NCBI GenBank assembly: GCA_030017555.1
Contig: JASEIC010000003.1
Location: forward strand, 1-53,556
Length of the DNA stretch: 53,556 nucleotides
Direction: 5' to 3'
Origin: Patescibacteria group bacterium
GTDB lineage: Bacteria; Patescibacteriota; Minisyncoccia; UBA6257; GWB1-50-10
Shown piece after piece: positions 9,041 through 18,826 of this stretch. Every line of letters begins with the position of its first letter. The stretch's first letter is position 1. The notes beneath the pieces were generated by a model that made no database searches, had not been told where the DNA came from, and saw only the letters and a program-made list of their open reading frames with translations. A program made the translations under genes and the position numbers.

Positions 9041-9962
9041 CAAGAAAATTTTATTAACGGGTGGAGTCGGCTTCCTGGGAAGTTGTGTCGTGGAGAAATT
9101 GATTAGCAAAGGCGTCAAAGAAGAAAATATAATTATTCCCCGGTCGCGGGAATATGATCTGCGTGACAGATCGGCGTGCGATAAACTTGTTGATGGCGTT
9201 TGTTTGGTCATTCATTGTGCCGCCAAAGTCGGAGGGATCGGATTTAACAAAGAGCATGCCGGAGAAGTTTTTTACGACAACGCCGCCATGGCCCTTAATT
9301 TGATTAATGCCGCGTATCGGGCGGGAGCGGAAAAATTTGTGGGCATTGGGAGCGTTTGCGAATATCCGAAATACGTCCCTATTCCGTTTAAGGAAGAAGA
9401 TTTATGGATTGGTTATCCGGAAGAGATAAACGCCCCGTATGGTTTAGCGAAAAAAATGATGCTTGCGCAGTCGCAGGCGTACCGCAAGGAATACGGTTTC
9501 AATGCCATTCATCTTCTTATAATCAATCTTTATGGCCCGGGTGATAATTTTAACCCTAAATCTTCCCATGTTATTCCGGCTTTAATTAAAAAAGTGTTTG
9601 ATGCGAAAAAAGAAAAAAAGAATTTTATAGAAGTTTGGGGAACCGGAAAAGCAAGCCGTGAGTTTTTGTATGTTGAAGATGCGGCCGAAGGAATAATTTT
9701 AGCAACAGAGAATTATAACAAAGAAGAACCAGTTAATTTAGGTTCGGGTATGGAAATTACAATTAAAGATTTAGTGGAATTAATTTGCCGCTTGATGGAT
9801 TTTAAAGGAGAAATACGGTGGGATGCTTCAAAGCCGGACGGTCAGCCGCGGCGTTGTCTTGATGTGAGCCGGGCCGAAAAAGAGTTTGGTTTTGGGGCTA
9901 AAACTGATTTTAAGGAAGGTTTGAAAAAAACAATTGATTGGTATGTCATGAAAAATAATTAA
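9027..9962 (+). CDS. GDP-L-fucose synthase / GDP-L-colitose synthase family (Fcl/ColC)
   Basis: GGVGFLGSCVVEKL, GIGSVCEYPK, PYGLAKK, GPGDNFNPKSSHVIPALI; Cys/His epimerase pair retained. Confidence 0.85.
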   Translation: MFFNNKKILLTGGVGFLGSCVVEKLISKGVKEENIIIPRSREYDLRDRSACDKLVDGVCLVIHCAAKVGGIGFNKEHAGEVFYDNAAMALNLINAAYRAGAEKFVGIGSVCEYPKYVPIPFKEEDLWIGYPEEINAPYGLAKKMMLAQSQAYRKEYGFNAIHLLIINLYGPGDNFNPKSSHVIPALIKKVFDAKKEKKNFIEVWGTGKASREFLYVEDAAEGIILATENYNKEEPVNLGSGMEITIKDLVELICRLMDFKGEIRWDASKPDGQPRRCLDVSRAEKEFGFGAKTDFKEGLKKTIDWYVMKNN

Positions 9963-9966
9963 TTTT

Positions 9967-10068
9967 ATGAGAAAGACTACGAAAAAAGCTCTTGTTGCTG
10001 GCGCCGGAGGTTTTATTGATTGTTATTTGGTGAGTTTCTTGAAGAAAGACCAAAAAGATTGTAATTGA
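9967..10068 (+). pseudogene. N-terminal relic of an extended-SDR NAD-dependent epimerase
   Basis: MRKTTKKALVAGAGGFIDCYLVSFLKKDQKDCN*: Rossmann GxGGFI start followed by an immediate stop. Confidence 0.6.
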
Positions 10069-10078
10069 AAATTAAAAA

Positions 10079-10840
10079 ATGAAGTTTTTACGATTTGTAA
10101 AGAAAATAATGGAATTTACTAAGAATTATATTTTCCGATTTTTTATATTTTCCGATTTTTTAAAATTTAGAAAAGCAATAGGAGGAAAACGATTTTCTAT
10201 AAAGTGGAAAGATTTTTACCCTCAAATACGTGATAAAACCAGAACTACCAATTTTGACCGACATTATTTATATCACACTGCGTGGGCGGCACGGAAAATA
10301 AAAGAAATTAATCCAAAGTTTCATATTGATATAGCATCAAGTTTATATTTTTGTTCTTTGGTTTCTGCATTTGTCTCGGTTAAATTTTATGATTATAGAC
10401 CGCCAGATTTAGAGCTGTCTAATTTAGAAGTACACCGCGGTGATCTTACGAAGCTTCTTTTTGCGGATAATAGCGTATATAGCATTTCGTGCATGCATAC
10501 TATAGAGCATATTGGACTCGGTAGATACGGAGAATCAATTGATCCAGACGGCGATTTGAAAGCGATAAAAGAATTAAAACGCGTTTTAGTGTCCGATGGT
10601 TCATTGCTTTTTGTTGTGCCAATTGGTGGGGAGTCGAAAATAATGTTCAATGCTCATAGAATTTATAGCTACGATCAGATTGTAGATTATTTTAAAGATT
10701 TTGAGTTGAAGGAATTTTCTCTTATCACGGAATTTGCAAAAAACAGCCTTGGAATTATTATTAATGCAACCAAAAAACAGGCAGAAAAAGAAAGTTATGG
10801 TTGTGGATGCTTTTGGTTTATAAAAAGAAGCAAAGTATGA
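10079..10840 (+). CDS. DUF268-like / SAM methyltransferase-like protein
   Basis: DIASSLYFCSLVSAFVSVKFYDYRPP...HTIEHIGLGRYGESIDPDGDLKAIKELKRVL. Confidence 0.7.
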   Translation: MKFLRFVKKIMEFTKNYIFRFFIFSDFLKFRKAIGGKRFSIKWKDFYPQIRDKTRTTNFDRHYLYHTAWAARKIKEINPKFHIDIASSLYFCSLVSAFVSVKFYDYRPPDLELSNLEVHRGDLTKLLFADNSVYSISCMHTIEHIGLGRYGESIDPDGDLKAIKELKRVLVSDGSLLFVVPIGGESKIMFNAHRIYSYDQIVDYFKDFELKEFSLITEFAKNSLGIIINATKKQAEKESYGCGCFWFIKRSKV

Positions 10841-11625
10841 AAAAACGTGTTTCAGTAATTATCCCCACTTATAATTTTTCTCAATATATCGGGGAAGCCA
10901 TTGATTCTGTTTTGAATCAAACATACAAAAATATTGAAATTATTGTTATTGATGACGGCTCTACTGATAATATCCATGTCGTTTTAGGAAAATATATTAA
11001 GAATGGGCAAATAAAATATTTCTATCAGGAGAATAGAGGACCGGGAGTGGCGCGAAATTTGGGTATCAAAAATTCTTTCGGAGATTTTATTGCGTTTTTG
11101 GACGCAGATGATGTTTGGCGTTCGGATAAACTTGAAAAGCAGATGAAGCTTTTCGAAAATCCGAAAGTTGGGTTGGTATATTCTGATATGGAGTTTTTTG
11201 GAAACAATTTTCATTTTAAAAAATATTCAGAAATGACTAAGAGATTTTATCAAGGAGAAGCAATGATGGAGCTTATTAAGAGAAATTTTATACCCGTCTC
11301 ATCTGTTATTCTCCGACGTGGGGTGTTTGATAGAACAGATTATTTTACTGAAGATTTTAAAAATCTTGCCATAATTGAGGATTATGAACTTTGGTTGCGA
11401 GTTGCAAAGATTTTCGAAATAGATTTTATTCCAGATGCGCTTGTGCGATATCGTATTCATGGAGCTCAAATGTCGCACGGCCGCGCAAGAAATTATCGCT
11501 CCCTTGCATTCCTTTATAAAAAACTTCTTAAAGACTCATCTTTTCCGCGAAGTTGTTTTATCATTTATGTTCGTTATTTAGAGAATAAACTGAAATTTTT
11601 TATTGCTTCTCTTTTTAATTTATGA
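10837..11625 (+). CDS. Glycosyltransferase family 2
   Basis: MKKRVSVIIPTYNFSQYIGEAIDSVLNQTYKNIEIIVIDDGSTD...FLDADD. Confidence 0.9.
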   Translation: MKKRVSVIIPTYNFSQYIGEAIDSVLNQTYKNIEIIVIDDGSTDNIHVVLGKYIKNGQIKYFYQENRGPGVARNLGIKNSFGDFIAFLDADDVWRSDKLEKQMKLFENPKVGLVYSDMEFFGNNFHFKKYSEMTKRFYQGEAMMELIKRNFIPVSSVILRRGVFDRTDYFTEDFKNLAIIEDYELWLRVAKIFEIDFIPDALVRYRIHGAQMSHGRARNYRSLAFLYKKLLKDSSFPRSCFIIYVRYLENKLKFFIASLFNL

Positions 11626-12707
11626 AAATCCTTTATATCGCGATGAAATATGATTATGGTGATTTGACGCGGGGATTTGGTTTTGAACATTATAATTTTT
11701 ATGATTCGCTCGTTAAAATGAACGACAGTCGGTATCAAATAATTTATTTCCCTTTTGATGAAATAATAAGTAAGAAAGGACGGCAAGAAATGAATAGGGA
11801 ATTATTAGAAACGGTTTGGCGAGAAAAGCCAAATCTTTGTTTTTTTTTTCTTTTTACCGATGAAATTAAAAAGGAAGTTATCAAAGAAATTTCAGAGAAA
11901 AGTGGTTCTATAACTTTTAATTGGTTTGCTGATGACCACTGGCGTTTTGATATTTTTTCAAAATATTGGGCGCCATTGTTTCATTGGATTTCTACGACGG
12001 ATTCTCGTGCTCCGGAGAAATACAAAAAAATAGGATATGAGAATGTAATTAAAACGCAGTGGGCCTGTAATCAATTTTTATATAAGCCGCCAGCGAATTT
12101 TAATTTTGAGAAACCAGAATATAAATACGACGTTACTTTTATCGGTCAACCGCACGGTAATCGAAAGCGGATTGTAAATTATGTCAAAGGAGCCGGAACT
12201 GATATTCAGTGTTGGGGGAACGGTTGGCCTAATGGTAGAATTTTGCAGGAAAAAATGATTGAAGTATTTAACACCAGTAAAATAAATCTAAATTTTACAA
12301 AATCGTCTGGTCGTTTCCTGAGTATAAAAGAAATTGCCAAGATTTTTTTAAATAGACGTGCAGACGGATCTTTATATTTGCGCCACCCACTTAGCTGGTA
12401 TGACAATTTAAAATCATTATGGCATAAACAAAGAGAGATGATCAAGGGAAGAAATTTTGAGATTCCCGGATGTGGCGGATTCTTTCTAACTACGAATGCC
12501 GACAACCTTCAAGATTACTATGAAGACGGCAAGGAAATGGTTCTTTTTAAAGACGCCAACGATTTAATTGATAAAATAAAGTACTATCTAGGAAATGAGG
12601 AAAAAATAAAAAGAATCGCTAAAGCTGGTTATAGGAGAACTCTCAAAGACCATACTTATGAATGGAGATTTAACGAGATTTTTAAAAAAATAGGACTAAT
12701 AAAATGA
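11622..12707 (+). CDS. CgeB-like glycosyltransferase (family 1 type)
   Basis: FNWFADDHWRFD, YDVTFIGQPHGNRKRIV, EIPGCGGFFLT. Confidence 0.7.
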   Translation: MKILYIAMKYDYGDLTRGFGFEHYNFYDSLVKMNDSRYQIIYFPFDEIISKKGRQEMNRELLETVWREKPNLCFFFLFTDEIKKEVIKEISEKSGSITFNWFADDHWRFDIFSKYWAPLFHWISTTDSRAPEKYKKIGYENVIKTQWACNQFLYKPPANFNFEKPEYKYDVTFIGQPHGNRKRIVNYVKGAGTDIQCWGNGWPNGRILQEKMIEVFNTSKINLNFTKSSGRFLSIKEIAKIFLNRRADGSLYLRHPLSWYDNLKSLWHKQREMIKGRNFEIPGCGGFFLTTNADNLQDYYEDGKEMVLFKDANDLIDKIKYYLGNEEKIKRIAKAGYRRTLKDHTYEWRFNEIFKKIGLIK

Positions 12708-13840
12708 AGATACTTTTTACAGTTGAATTTTATGAGCCACATAAGGGAGGGGCGGAAGAAGCAGTGAAACAAATTTCCGAAAGATTAATTTTAAAAGGTC
12801 ATGAAGTAACCATTGCCACAAGTTTTATATCCCAAAGGCGATTCTCTGAACTGAACGGTATTAAAATAGAGAGTTTTAAAATTTTTGGTAATTTAGTAAA
12901 TGGTATTTATGGCAGCAATAAAGAAATAAAAAAATATCAAATGCTCTTGCTTAGAAATTTCGACGTAATAATCAACTACGCCACTCAAATTTGGACAACG
13001 GATTTAACCTTTAATTTTCTTGATAAAATTCCCGCCAAAAAGATACTTATTCCCTGCGGATATTCTGGATTGAAAAACTCAAAATACAGAGAGTATTTTT
13101 ATAATCTTCCGAGATTTCTCAAAAAATATGATTCCTTGGTGTATATGTCGCCCAGTTATCAGGATAAGATTTTTGGCGATCAAAATGGAGTAGGAGAAAA
13201 AGCGGTGATAATACCTAATGGAGCATCCGAAGAGGAATTTTTAAAAGAGGATACTTTTAATATTAGGGGAAAACTTGATATAAAGACTAAATATCTTCTT
13301 ATTTCCGTTTCAAATCATTATAAAACAAAAGGACACGCGTTTATCATTAACGCTTTTAGAAAAACAAAAAGAAAAGATACAACTCTTCTTATCATCGGAG
13401 AAAAATTTGTCTCTTTTGGGATAAAGAAAATAGCTCATTTTCTTTTGGATTATTGTCATTGTGCGCTTTATTCGTTGATAGACAAAAATGTAAGATTTTC
13501 CGAAGGGAATGATCGAGAACTTGTTTTATCCGCTTATAAAAGCGCCGATCTTTTTCTTTTTGGGTCTGAAATTGAATGTGCTCCACTCGTGATGTATGAA
13601 TCTTTTGCAAGCAAAACCATTTTTATAACCACAAATGTTGGTAATATAAGCGATTATATCGGATATCTAAAAATAGTTTCTTCTCCAAGTGAAATGTCTA
13701 ATGTTGTAAATATTTTTTTAAACGACAGGGAAAAGAGGGAAAAATTAACAGAGAAAGCCTTTCGATTATGGAAAGAAAAATATACATGGCAGAAAATTAC
13801 AGAGCTTTATGAAAAACTTTTTGCCTCGTTTGTGCGGTAA
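12704..13840 (+). CDS. Glycosyltransferase family 4
   Basis: FYEPHKGGAEEAVKQISERL, IPNGASEEEF, SEIECAPLVMYESFASKT. Confidence 0.85.
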   Translation: MKILFTVEFYEPHKGGAEEAVKQISERLILKGHEVTIATSFISQRRFSELNGIKIESFKIFGNLVNGIYGSNKEIKKYQMLLLRNFDVIINYATQIWTTDLTFNFLDKIPAKKILIPCGYSGLKNSKYREYFYNLPRFLKKYDSLVYMSPSYQDKIFGDQNGVGEKAVIIPNGASEEEFLKEDTFNIRGKLDIKTKYLLISVSNHYKTKGHAFIINAFRKTKRKDTTLLIIGEKFVSFGIKKIAHFLLDYCHCALYSLIDKNVRFSEGNDRELVLSAYKSADLFLFGSEIECAPLVMYESFASKTIFITTNVGNISDYIGYLKIVSSPSEMSNVVNIFLNDREKREKLTEKAFRLWKEKYTWQKITELYEKLFASFVR

Positions 13841-15141
13841 AGATCATAAATTGCAAGAATTGTCATAATAAACCACAGGGTTTTCGCTTGGAAGAAACTA
13901 TTTAAGAATATAAGAATGAAAACTCCTATAAATGCCATAAGAGATCCGATAAGAAGGGTATTGGACGGCGCGCGAAGAATGTCTTTAATTGTATTCGAAA
14001 AAATAATGTAGAGGAGATAAACAAATATGATAATTGCACCCCATCCGCCCCAGGCGCCCACTTGTAAAATTGTGTTATGCTCTGCTTTTTCGTATAAAAA
14101 CGTGTTTTTTTTAAAAAAAATAGCGGGTCCGAATTGACCAAATGGATGTGTTGCTACGAAGAGTATATATTTAGGCCAAAGTGCTTGGCGGTCTTGAGCA
14201 TGTAATAAATCTATATGAGAGGAAAAGATGTTTTTAACAATATATGGAGAGAGAACAAGAACGTTTGTTTGTTGAATATCGTAAGTAAGTTGTGGGTAAA
14301 AACGTTTAAAAATAAAAATTTGAGCTTGTGAGGGTAGAATCAATAATCCTAAGATAGGAATAGAAATAAAGAGTGTGAGAAGTTTGATAAAAGTGATTTC
14401 TCGGCGCCATTTAGCGAAAAATCCGCTTATGAGGATAATAAGAAGCGCTGCGAGGATTGTTCCTCGTGAATTCGTCCACCAAATAAGTCCCATCATAGCA
14501 ACGAGTAGTGGGAATATTACAAAAAAGCGTTTAAGAGAATTAATTTTCGTAAATATAAAAGGCGTTATAATTCCAATGGCTGTGATGAGCCATAATCCTA
14601 AACTGCTTTGATTGTGTTGAAATGCTTGGAGCGCGTAGCCGCTAAAAAAATCAAAAGAAAACCATAAACGTGCGGCATCGATGTTTCTCGCAAAAAAAAT
14701 GATCGGTGTAATAAGTAATGGAACAAGTAGGGCGCCTATTATCCAATAAAGGGAAGATAATTCACGACTGGCATGGAAAAGGATAGCGATAGAGAAAATC
14801 ATTAAGAAAATGACGCGTAATAAGTCTTTATAATAATGAATTGTAATCGTTTCTGTCGTAGCGACGAAGAAAGCTATATTTATGGCAAAAAATATGAGTA
14901 GAAGAAAAAAGAGTATCGTATAAAAACTGATTTTCCTTTCCTTTTCTTTAGATAAGGAAGGAGAAGAGAATGACTGGATCGCGATTCCGGTTATGGCGAT
15001 AATGGCGAAAAAATAAAAGAACTGCGGGAATAAAATTCCATCAATGCGGATTTCTTGTATAATAAAGAAAGAGCTTGCAACCGCTAGCGCAAGATTTAAG
15101 TTTATAATTATATTTAAAAAACTATGCCACGAGAATTTCAT
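13807..15141 (-). CDS. O-antigen ligase family membrane protein
   Basis: Multi-TM; WWTNSRGTILAALL, AEHNTILQVGAWGG. Confidence 0.75.
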   Translation of the reverse strand: MKFSWHSFLNIIINLNLALAVASSFFIIQEIRIDGILFPQFFYFFAIIAITGIAIQSFSSPSLSKEKERKISFYTILFFLLLIFFAINIAFFVATTETITIHYYKDLLRVIFLMIFSIAILFHASRELSSLYWIIGALLVPLLITPIIFFARNIDAARLWFSFDFFSGYALQAFQHNQSSLGLWLITAIGIITPFIFTKINSLKRFFVIFPLLVAMMGLIWWTNSRGTILAALLIILISGFFAKWRREITFIKLLTLFISIPILGLLILPSQAQIFIFKRFYPQLTYDIQQTNVLVLSPYIVKNIFSSHIDLLHAQDRQALWPKYILFVATHPFGQFGPAIFFKKNTFLYEKAEHNTILQVGAWGGWGAIIIFVYLLYIIFSNTIKDILRAPSNTLLIGSLMAFIGVFILIFLNSFFQAKTLWFIMTILAIYDLYRTNEAKSFS

Positions 15142-15954
15142 ATAAAAGTCAGTGTTATTTTACCTACCTACAATGGGTCGTATTTTATCGCACGTGCTTT
15201 GCAAAGCATTATAACACAAAGCATGCGCGAATTAGAAATTATCGTTATTGATGATGGATCGACTGATGGGACCGCAGAAATAGTAAAAAGGTTTGGCGCA
15301 ACGGATAGCCGCGTGAGATATTTTAAAAACGAGCGCAATCTCGGCATCCAAAAATCATTGAACCGTGGTCTCCGCGAGGCGGCGGGGAAGTATATCGCGC
15401 GGATTGACGACGACGACGAGTGGATGGATAAAGAAAAACTCCAAAAACAGGTGGATTTTTTGGATAGGAATACCGACTATGTGCTTGTGGGGACTGGTGC
15501 TGTTTTTACGGACGAGGAAGGGCGGGAACTTTTTAGATTCGTTGGGTCTAAGACCAATTTGGCAATACGAAAAACAATGCTCTCTAAAAACTGTTTTATT
15601 CATTCAAGCGTGCTCTTCAGGAGAGATTTGGTCATGCGTTTTGGTGGGTATGATGAAAGCGAAGAAATGAAGCATGTTGAGGATTATAATTTATGGCTGA
15701 AGCTTGGTTCTGTTGGGAAATTAGCAAATTTGCCGATTTACGGAGTTAAATTCCGTGTTCGTAAGACAAGCTTGAGCTGGAAAAATAAAAAAGAGCAGTT
15801 TAAAAAAGATTTAAAACTCTCAAAACAATTTAGGAAGATCTACCCCGGATATATAAAGGGGATTTTGATAGGATATGCAAGAATATTTTTCTATAACTTT
15901 TTTTATTTACTTCCGTTCAAAAGTTTTATTTTAAGATTATATAAGTTGTTTTGA
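15124..15954 (+). CDS. Glycosyltransferase family 2
   Basis: VSVILPTYNGSYFIARALQSIITQSMRELEIIVIDDGSTDGT...IARIDDDDEW. Confidence 0.9.
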   Translation: MPREFHIKVSVILPTYNGSYFIARALQSIITQSMRELEIIVIDDGSTDGTAEIVKRFGATDSRVRYFKNERNLGIQKSLNRGLREAAGKYIARIDDDDEWMDKEKLQKQVDFLDRNTDYVLVGTGAVFTDEEGRELFRFVGSKTNLAIRKTMLSKNCFIHSSVLFRRDLVMRFGGYDESEEMKHVEDYNLWLKLGSVGKLANLPIYGVKFRVRKTSLSWKNKKEQFKKDLKLSKQFRKIYPGYIKGILIGYARIFFYNFFYLLPFKSFILRLYKLF

Positions 15955-17400
15955 TTTCAAGCCGATTATTTCAAGAAACGGTTCTTTTAATAAGAAAAGC
16001 ATCGCGCCGTAAACTGTTATTGAGAAAATAATATTCAAGATAACATTTATGTGGAGGAAAAATAAGATTAAGGTTACGAATCCCATAATAAGACTCGCGA
16101 TTAAGATTTTAGATAGAAAAGGCAGAATTTTGAAATCATTAATTTGCTTCATTTTATGCCAATTATAGCCATTGGCGAACAGCAGTGAAATAATTGTTGC
16201 GACAGCTGATCCGGCGATGCCATAGATCGGGATAAGAATAAGGTCTAACGCAATATTGCTTAAGGCGCCGAATAAGGTTGAGGTAATAAAAATTTTTTGC
16301 CGGTCATAGGCAAAAATCGTGTTGCCGATTATAGTGCCCGGAAAAACAAGAAGAGTTGTTATAAGCAAGAGCTGGAAGGTTAACGTAGCGTCAACATATT
16401 TGACGCCAAAGATAAGACTGATTAGCGGTTTTCCTAAAATTATTCCGCCTAATGTAATTGGAATGGCTAAGCCAATAACCGATGTTAAAGATTTTTCAAG
16501 AATTTTTTTTATCCGTTCGTAATTTTTATTTTTGATTAACTCATTTGTAAGCGGAAACAAACTAATACTAAGCAATGCGGGGATGGCATAAAGAAGCATA
16601 ACCGGCCTTTGAGCGGCGGCGTAGAGTCCTAATTCATGGGCGCTTCTGAACCAGCCAATGATTAGGGTGTCAATATTTATCATAAAGCCGCCAAGAAGAC
16701 CCATAATGGCAAATGGCCATGCCGAAGTTAATATCGGTTTTATGAGCGATTTTTGGAAGTGTTTAAAAATATCTTTGAAATGATGGCGGAGGATAATTAC
16801 TACTAACATAAAACCAATGGCCGAGCCGGCAATATAAGCGATTGTTAAAGAAAAAGCAGTGGGACGCATTATTAAACTTAAAAATCCTAAGGCGGCGACG
16901 GCAAGATTTGTTAAAATAAGAAGAATTGCTTCAAGTTCCATGCGACTTTGGGCGCGGATTAAAGCAAAACCAAAATTAGAAAGACTGTCAAAAGCAAGCA
17001 AAAGCGCTACTAAAGGAATGAGTGTTTTTGCGGCTTCCAGGCGAATGAAATTCGGGGCAATAAAAATTGTGATAAGTATTGTAAGAACAACAAGACCAAG
17101 TTTGATTAAAAAGGTTGTTGAAAAATATTCGGCTATTTTCTCTGGTTTTTTTATTGATTCTCTGGTGAGTAGACCGGAAAGGCCGATATCGGAAAAAATA
17201 GTAAAAAACGCGGCAAGACTTAAGGCATAAGAAAAAACTCCGTAACCTTCCGTGCCTAAGATACGCGCCGCATAGATTATTAAGGTGGCCCGAATTAAGC
17301 GGCTGGTAATATTTCCGAACGCCAACCAAAAGCTGTTTTTTATAACTGTTTGTTTTTCACTCTTATTTTTAAATAAGTAATCTTTAATGATTTTTAACAT
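15937..17400 (-). CDS. Polysaccharide flippase (Wzx/MATE-like)
   Basis: TSRLIRATLIIYAARILGTEGYGVFSYALSLAAFFTIFSDIGLSGLLTRE. Confidence 0.85.
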   Translation of the reverse strand: MLKIIKDYLFKNKSEKQTVIKNSFWLAFGNITSRLIRATLIIYAARILGTEGYGVFSYALSLAAFFTIFSDIGLSGLLTRESIKKPEKIAEYFSTTFLIKLGLVVLTILITIFIAPNFIRLEAAKTLIPLVALLLAFDSLSNFGFALIRAQSRMELEAILLILTNLAVAALGFLSLIMRPTAFSLTIAYIAGSAIGFMLVVIILRHHFKDIFKHFQKSLIKPILTSAWPFAIMGLLGGFMINIDTLIIGWFRSAHELGLYAAAQRPVMLLYAIPALLSISLFPLTNELIKNKNYERIKKILEKSLTSVIGLAIPITLGGIILGKPLISLIFGVKYVDATLTFQLLLITTLLVFPGTIIGNTIFAYDRQKIFITSTLFGALSNIALDLILIPIYGIAGSAVATIISLLFANGYNWHKMKQINDFKILPFLSKILIASLIMGFVTLILFFLHINVILNIIFSITVYGAMLFLLKEPFLEIIGLKSKQLI

Positions 17401-17421
17401 TTAAAATTTTGTTAGCGGATT

Positions 17422-18756
17422 TTATTTCGGAGTGATAAAAAAAGTTTTAATGGTTTTTAAGATAATTAAAAGGTCAAGTATGATTGAACGATTCTTGATA
17501 TAAAAAATATCGTATTGAAGTTTTTCGTAAGCGTCTTCAATTGAAGAGCCGTAGTGATAATTTATTTGTGCCCAACCGGTAAGACCCGGCCTTACAATAT
17601 GACGTATATCATAAAAGGGTATTTTTTCTCTTAATTCTCTTACGAATTCCGGCCGTTCCGGCCGGGGTCCTACAAAAGAAATGTCGCCCTTAAAAAGGTT
17701 GAATAATTGGGGCAGTTCATCGAGATGGCTTGAGCGAAGAATTTTGCCGATTGGCGTAATACGCTCATCATTTGGTTGCGACCATTCAGGACCGTTTTTT
17801 TCGGCATTGATTCTCATTGTTCTAAATTTATAAAGAGTAAATATTTTTTCTTTCCTGCCAGCCCTTATTTGTTTGTAAATAGCCGGTCCGGGTGATGTTA
17901 ATTTAATCAAAAGATAAATTATTATAAGAAATGGCGCGAAAATTACAGTAAGAAAAAAGGCAATAAAAGTTTCTTCTATTTTTTTAATGCTTTCATAAAA
18001 CATTCTTTTTCGGGCAACATTTTCCAAAAACCACATTTCTTCGAGTTCGGTTAGCGGCGTTTTGCTAAATATTTGTTCGTAAAAAGTTAAAGTATCTAAA
18101 ATTTCTATTCCTTTAGTAAGTTGGTCGAAAATTACTTTTGCCGCTTCCTGGTTCTTTTTTATGTGCGGCGCAATCACAAGAGTCGATATTTGGTCTTTTC
18201 TGATGATTTCCGGAAGCGAAAGCCAAAGAGGATCATCAATACCGTTTTTGAGAATTAATTTTATATTTAAACCAAGCTGCGGGTTGGTTTTTAGATATTG
18301 AGCCACTTTTTCTATATCGGGCGTTGAGCCGATAACAAGGACGTTTTGGAGTCTTGTGTTTTTAACCAGTCTGTTGAAAAAGTAGCGCCAAACAATAAGT
18401 AAGGATGTGGAAATAACGGCAAAAAGCAAAAGATTGGTGCGCGGAGAAACTCCGAAAAATGGGAATAAATAGAAAAAAGCAAAAGCGATTAAGAGATTAA
18501 TGCTTTGGGCCGTGGAAAGTATTTTGAAAAAAGCCGGTTCGTTTTTTAAATGCTTCAAGTCATAAAGACCGCTGATATAAAAAGCGATTATTGAAACCAC
18601 AAAAATTATTGAAAAAGGAACGAGGTGTTGGTTCAATAAATATCGGGAAAAGCCGGTTTGGTAGCGCAAAACAAGCGTTAAAATAAGCGCTATGTAAAAG
18701 ACAATTACATCGCTCAAAAGAAGAAAAAGGGCTTTTGATTTTGCTTGACCGAACAT
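17422..18756 (-). CDS. Polyprenyl-phosphate glycosylphosphotransferase (WbaP/WcaJ-like)
   Basis: KLTSPGPAIYKQIRAGRKEKIFTLYKFRTM...SHLDELPQLFNLFKGDISFVGPRPERPEF. Confidence 0.95.
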   Translation of the reverse strand: MFGQAKSKALFLLLSDVIVFYIALILTLVLRYQTGFSRYLLNQHLVPFSIIFVVSIIAFYISGLYDLKHLKNEPAFFKILSTAQSINLLIAFAFFYLFPFFGVSPRTNLLLFAVISTSLLIVWRYFFNRLVKNTRLQNVLVIGSTPDIEKVAQYLKTNPQLGLNIKLILKNGIDDPLWLSLPEIIRKDQISTLVIAPHIKKNQEAAKVIFDQLTKGIEILDTLTFYEQIFSKTPLTELEEMWFLENVARKRMFYESIKKIEETFIAFFLTVIFAPFLIIIYLLIKLTSPGPAIYKQIRAGRKEKIFTLYKFRTMRINAEKNGPEWSQPNDERITPIGKILRSSHLDELPQLFNLFKGDISFVGPRPERPEFVRELREKIPFYDIRHIVRPGLTGWAQINYHYGSSIEDAYEKLQYDIFYIKNRSIILDLLIILKTIKTFFITPK

Positions 18757-18826
18757 TTGACTTTATCCTAGAGAGAATATAACATTTTATTAACAAATTC
18801 GCGAGGTCGTAAGAATATTTATTTTT

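Noticed and set aside
17640-17665. ggccgttccggccgggg GC-rich palindrome in the glycosylphosphotransferase gene
   Set aside because: It encodes the conserved family motif GPRPERPEF and is explained by coding constraint
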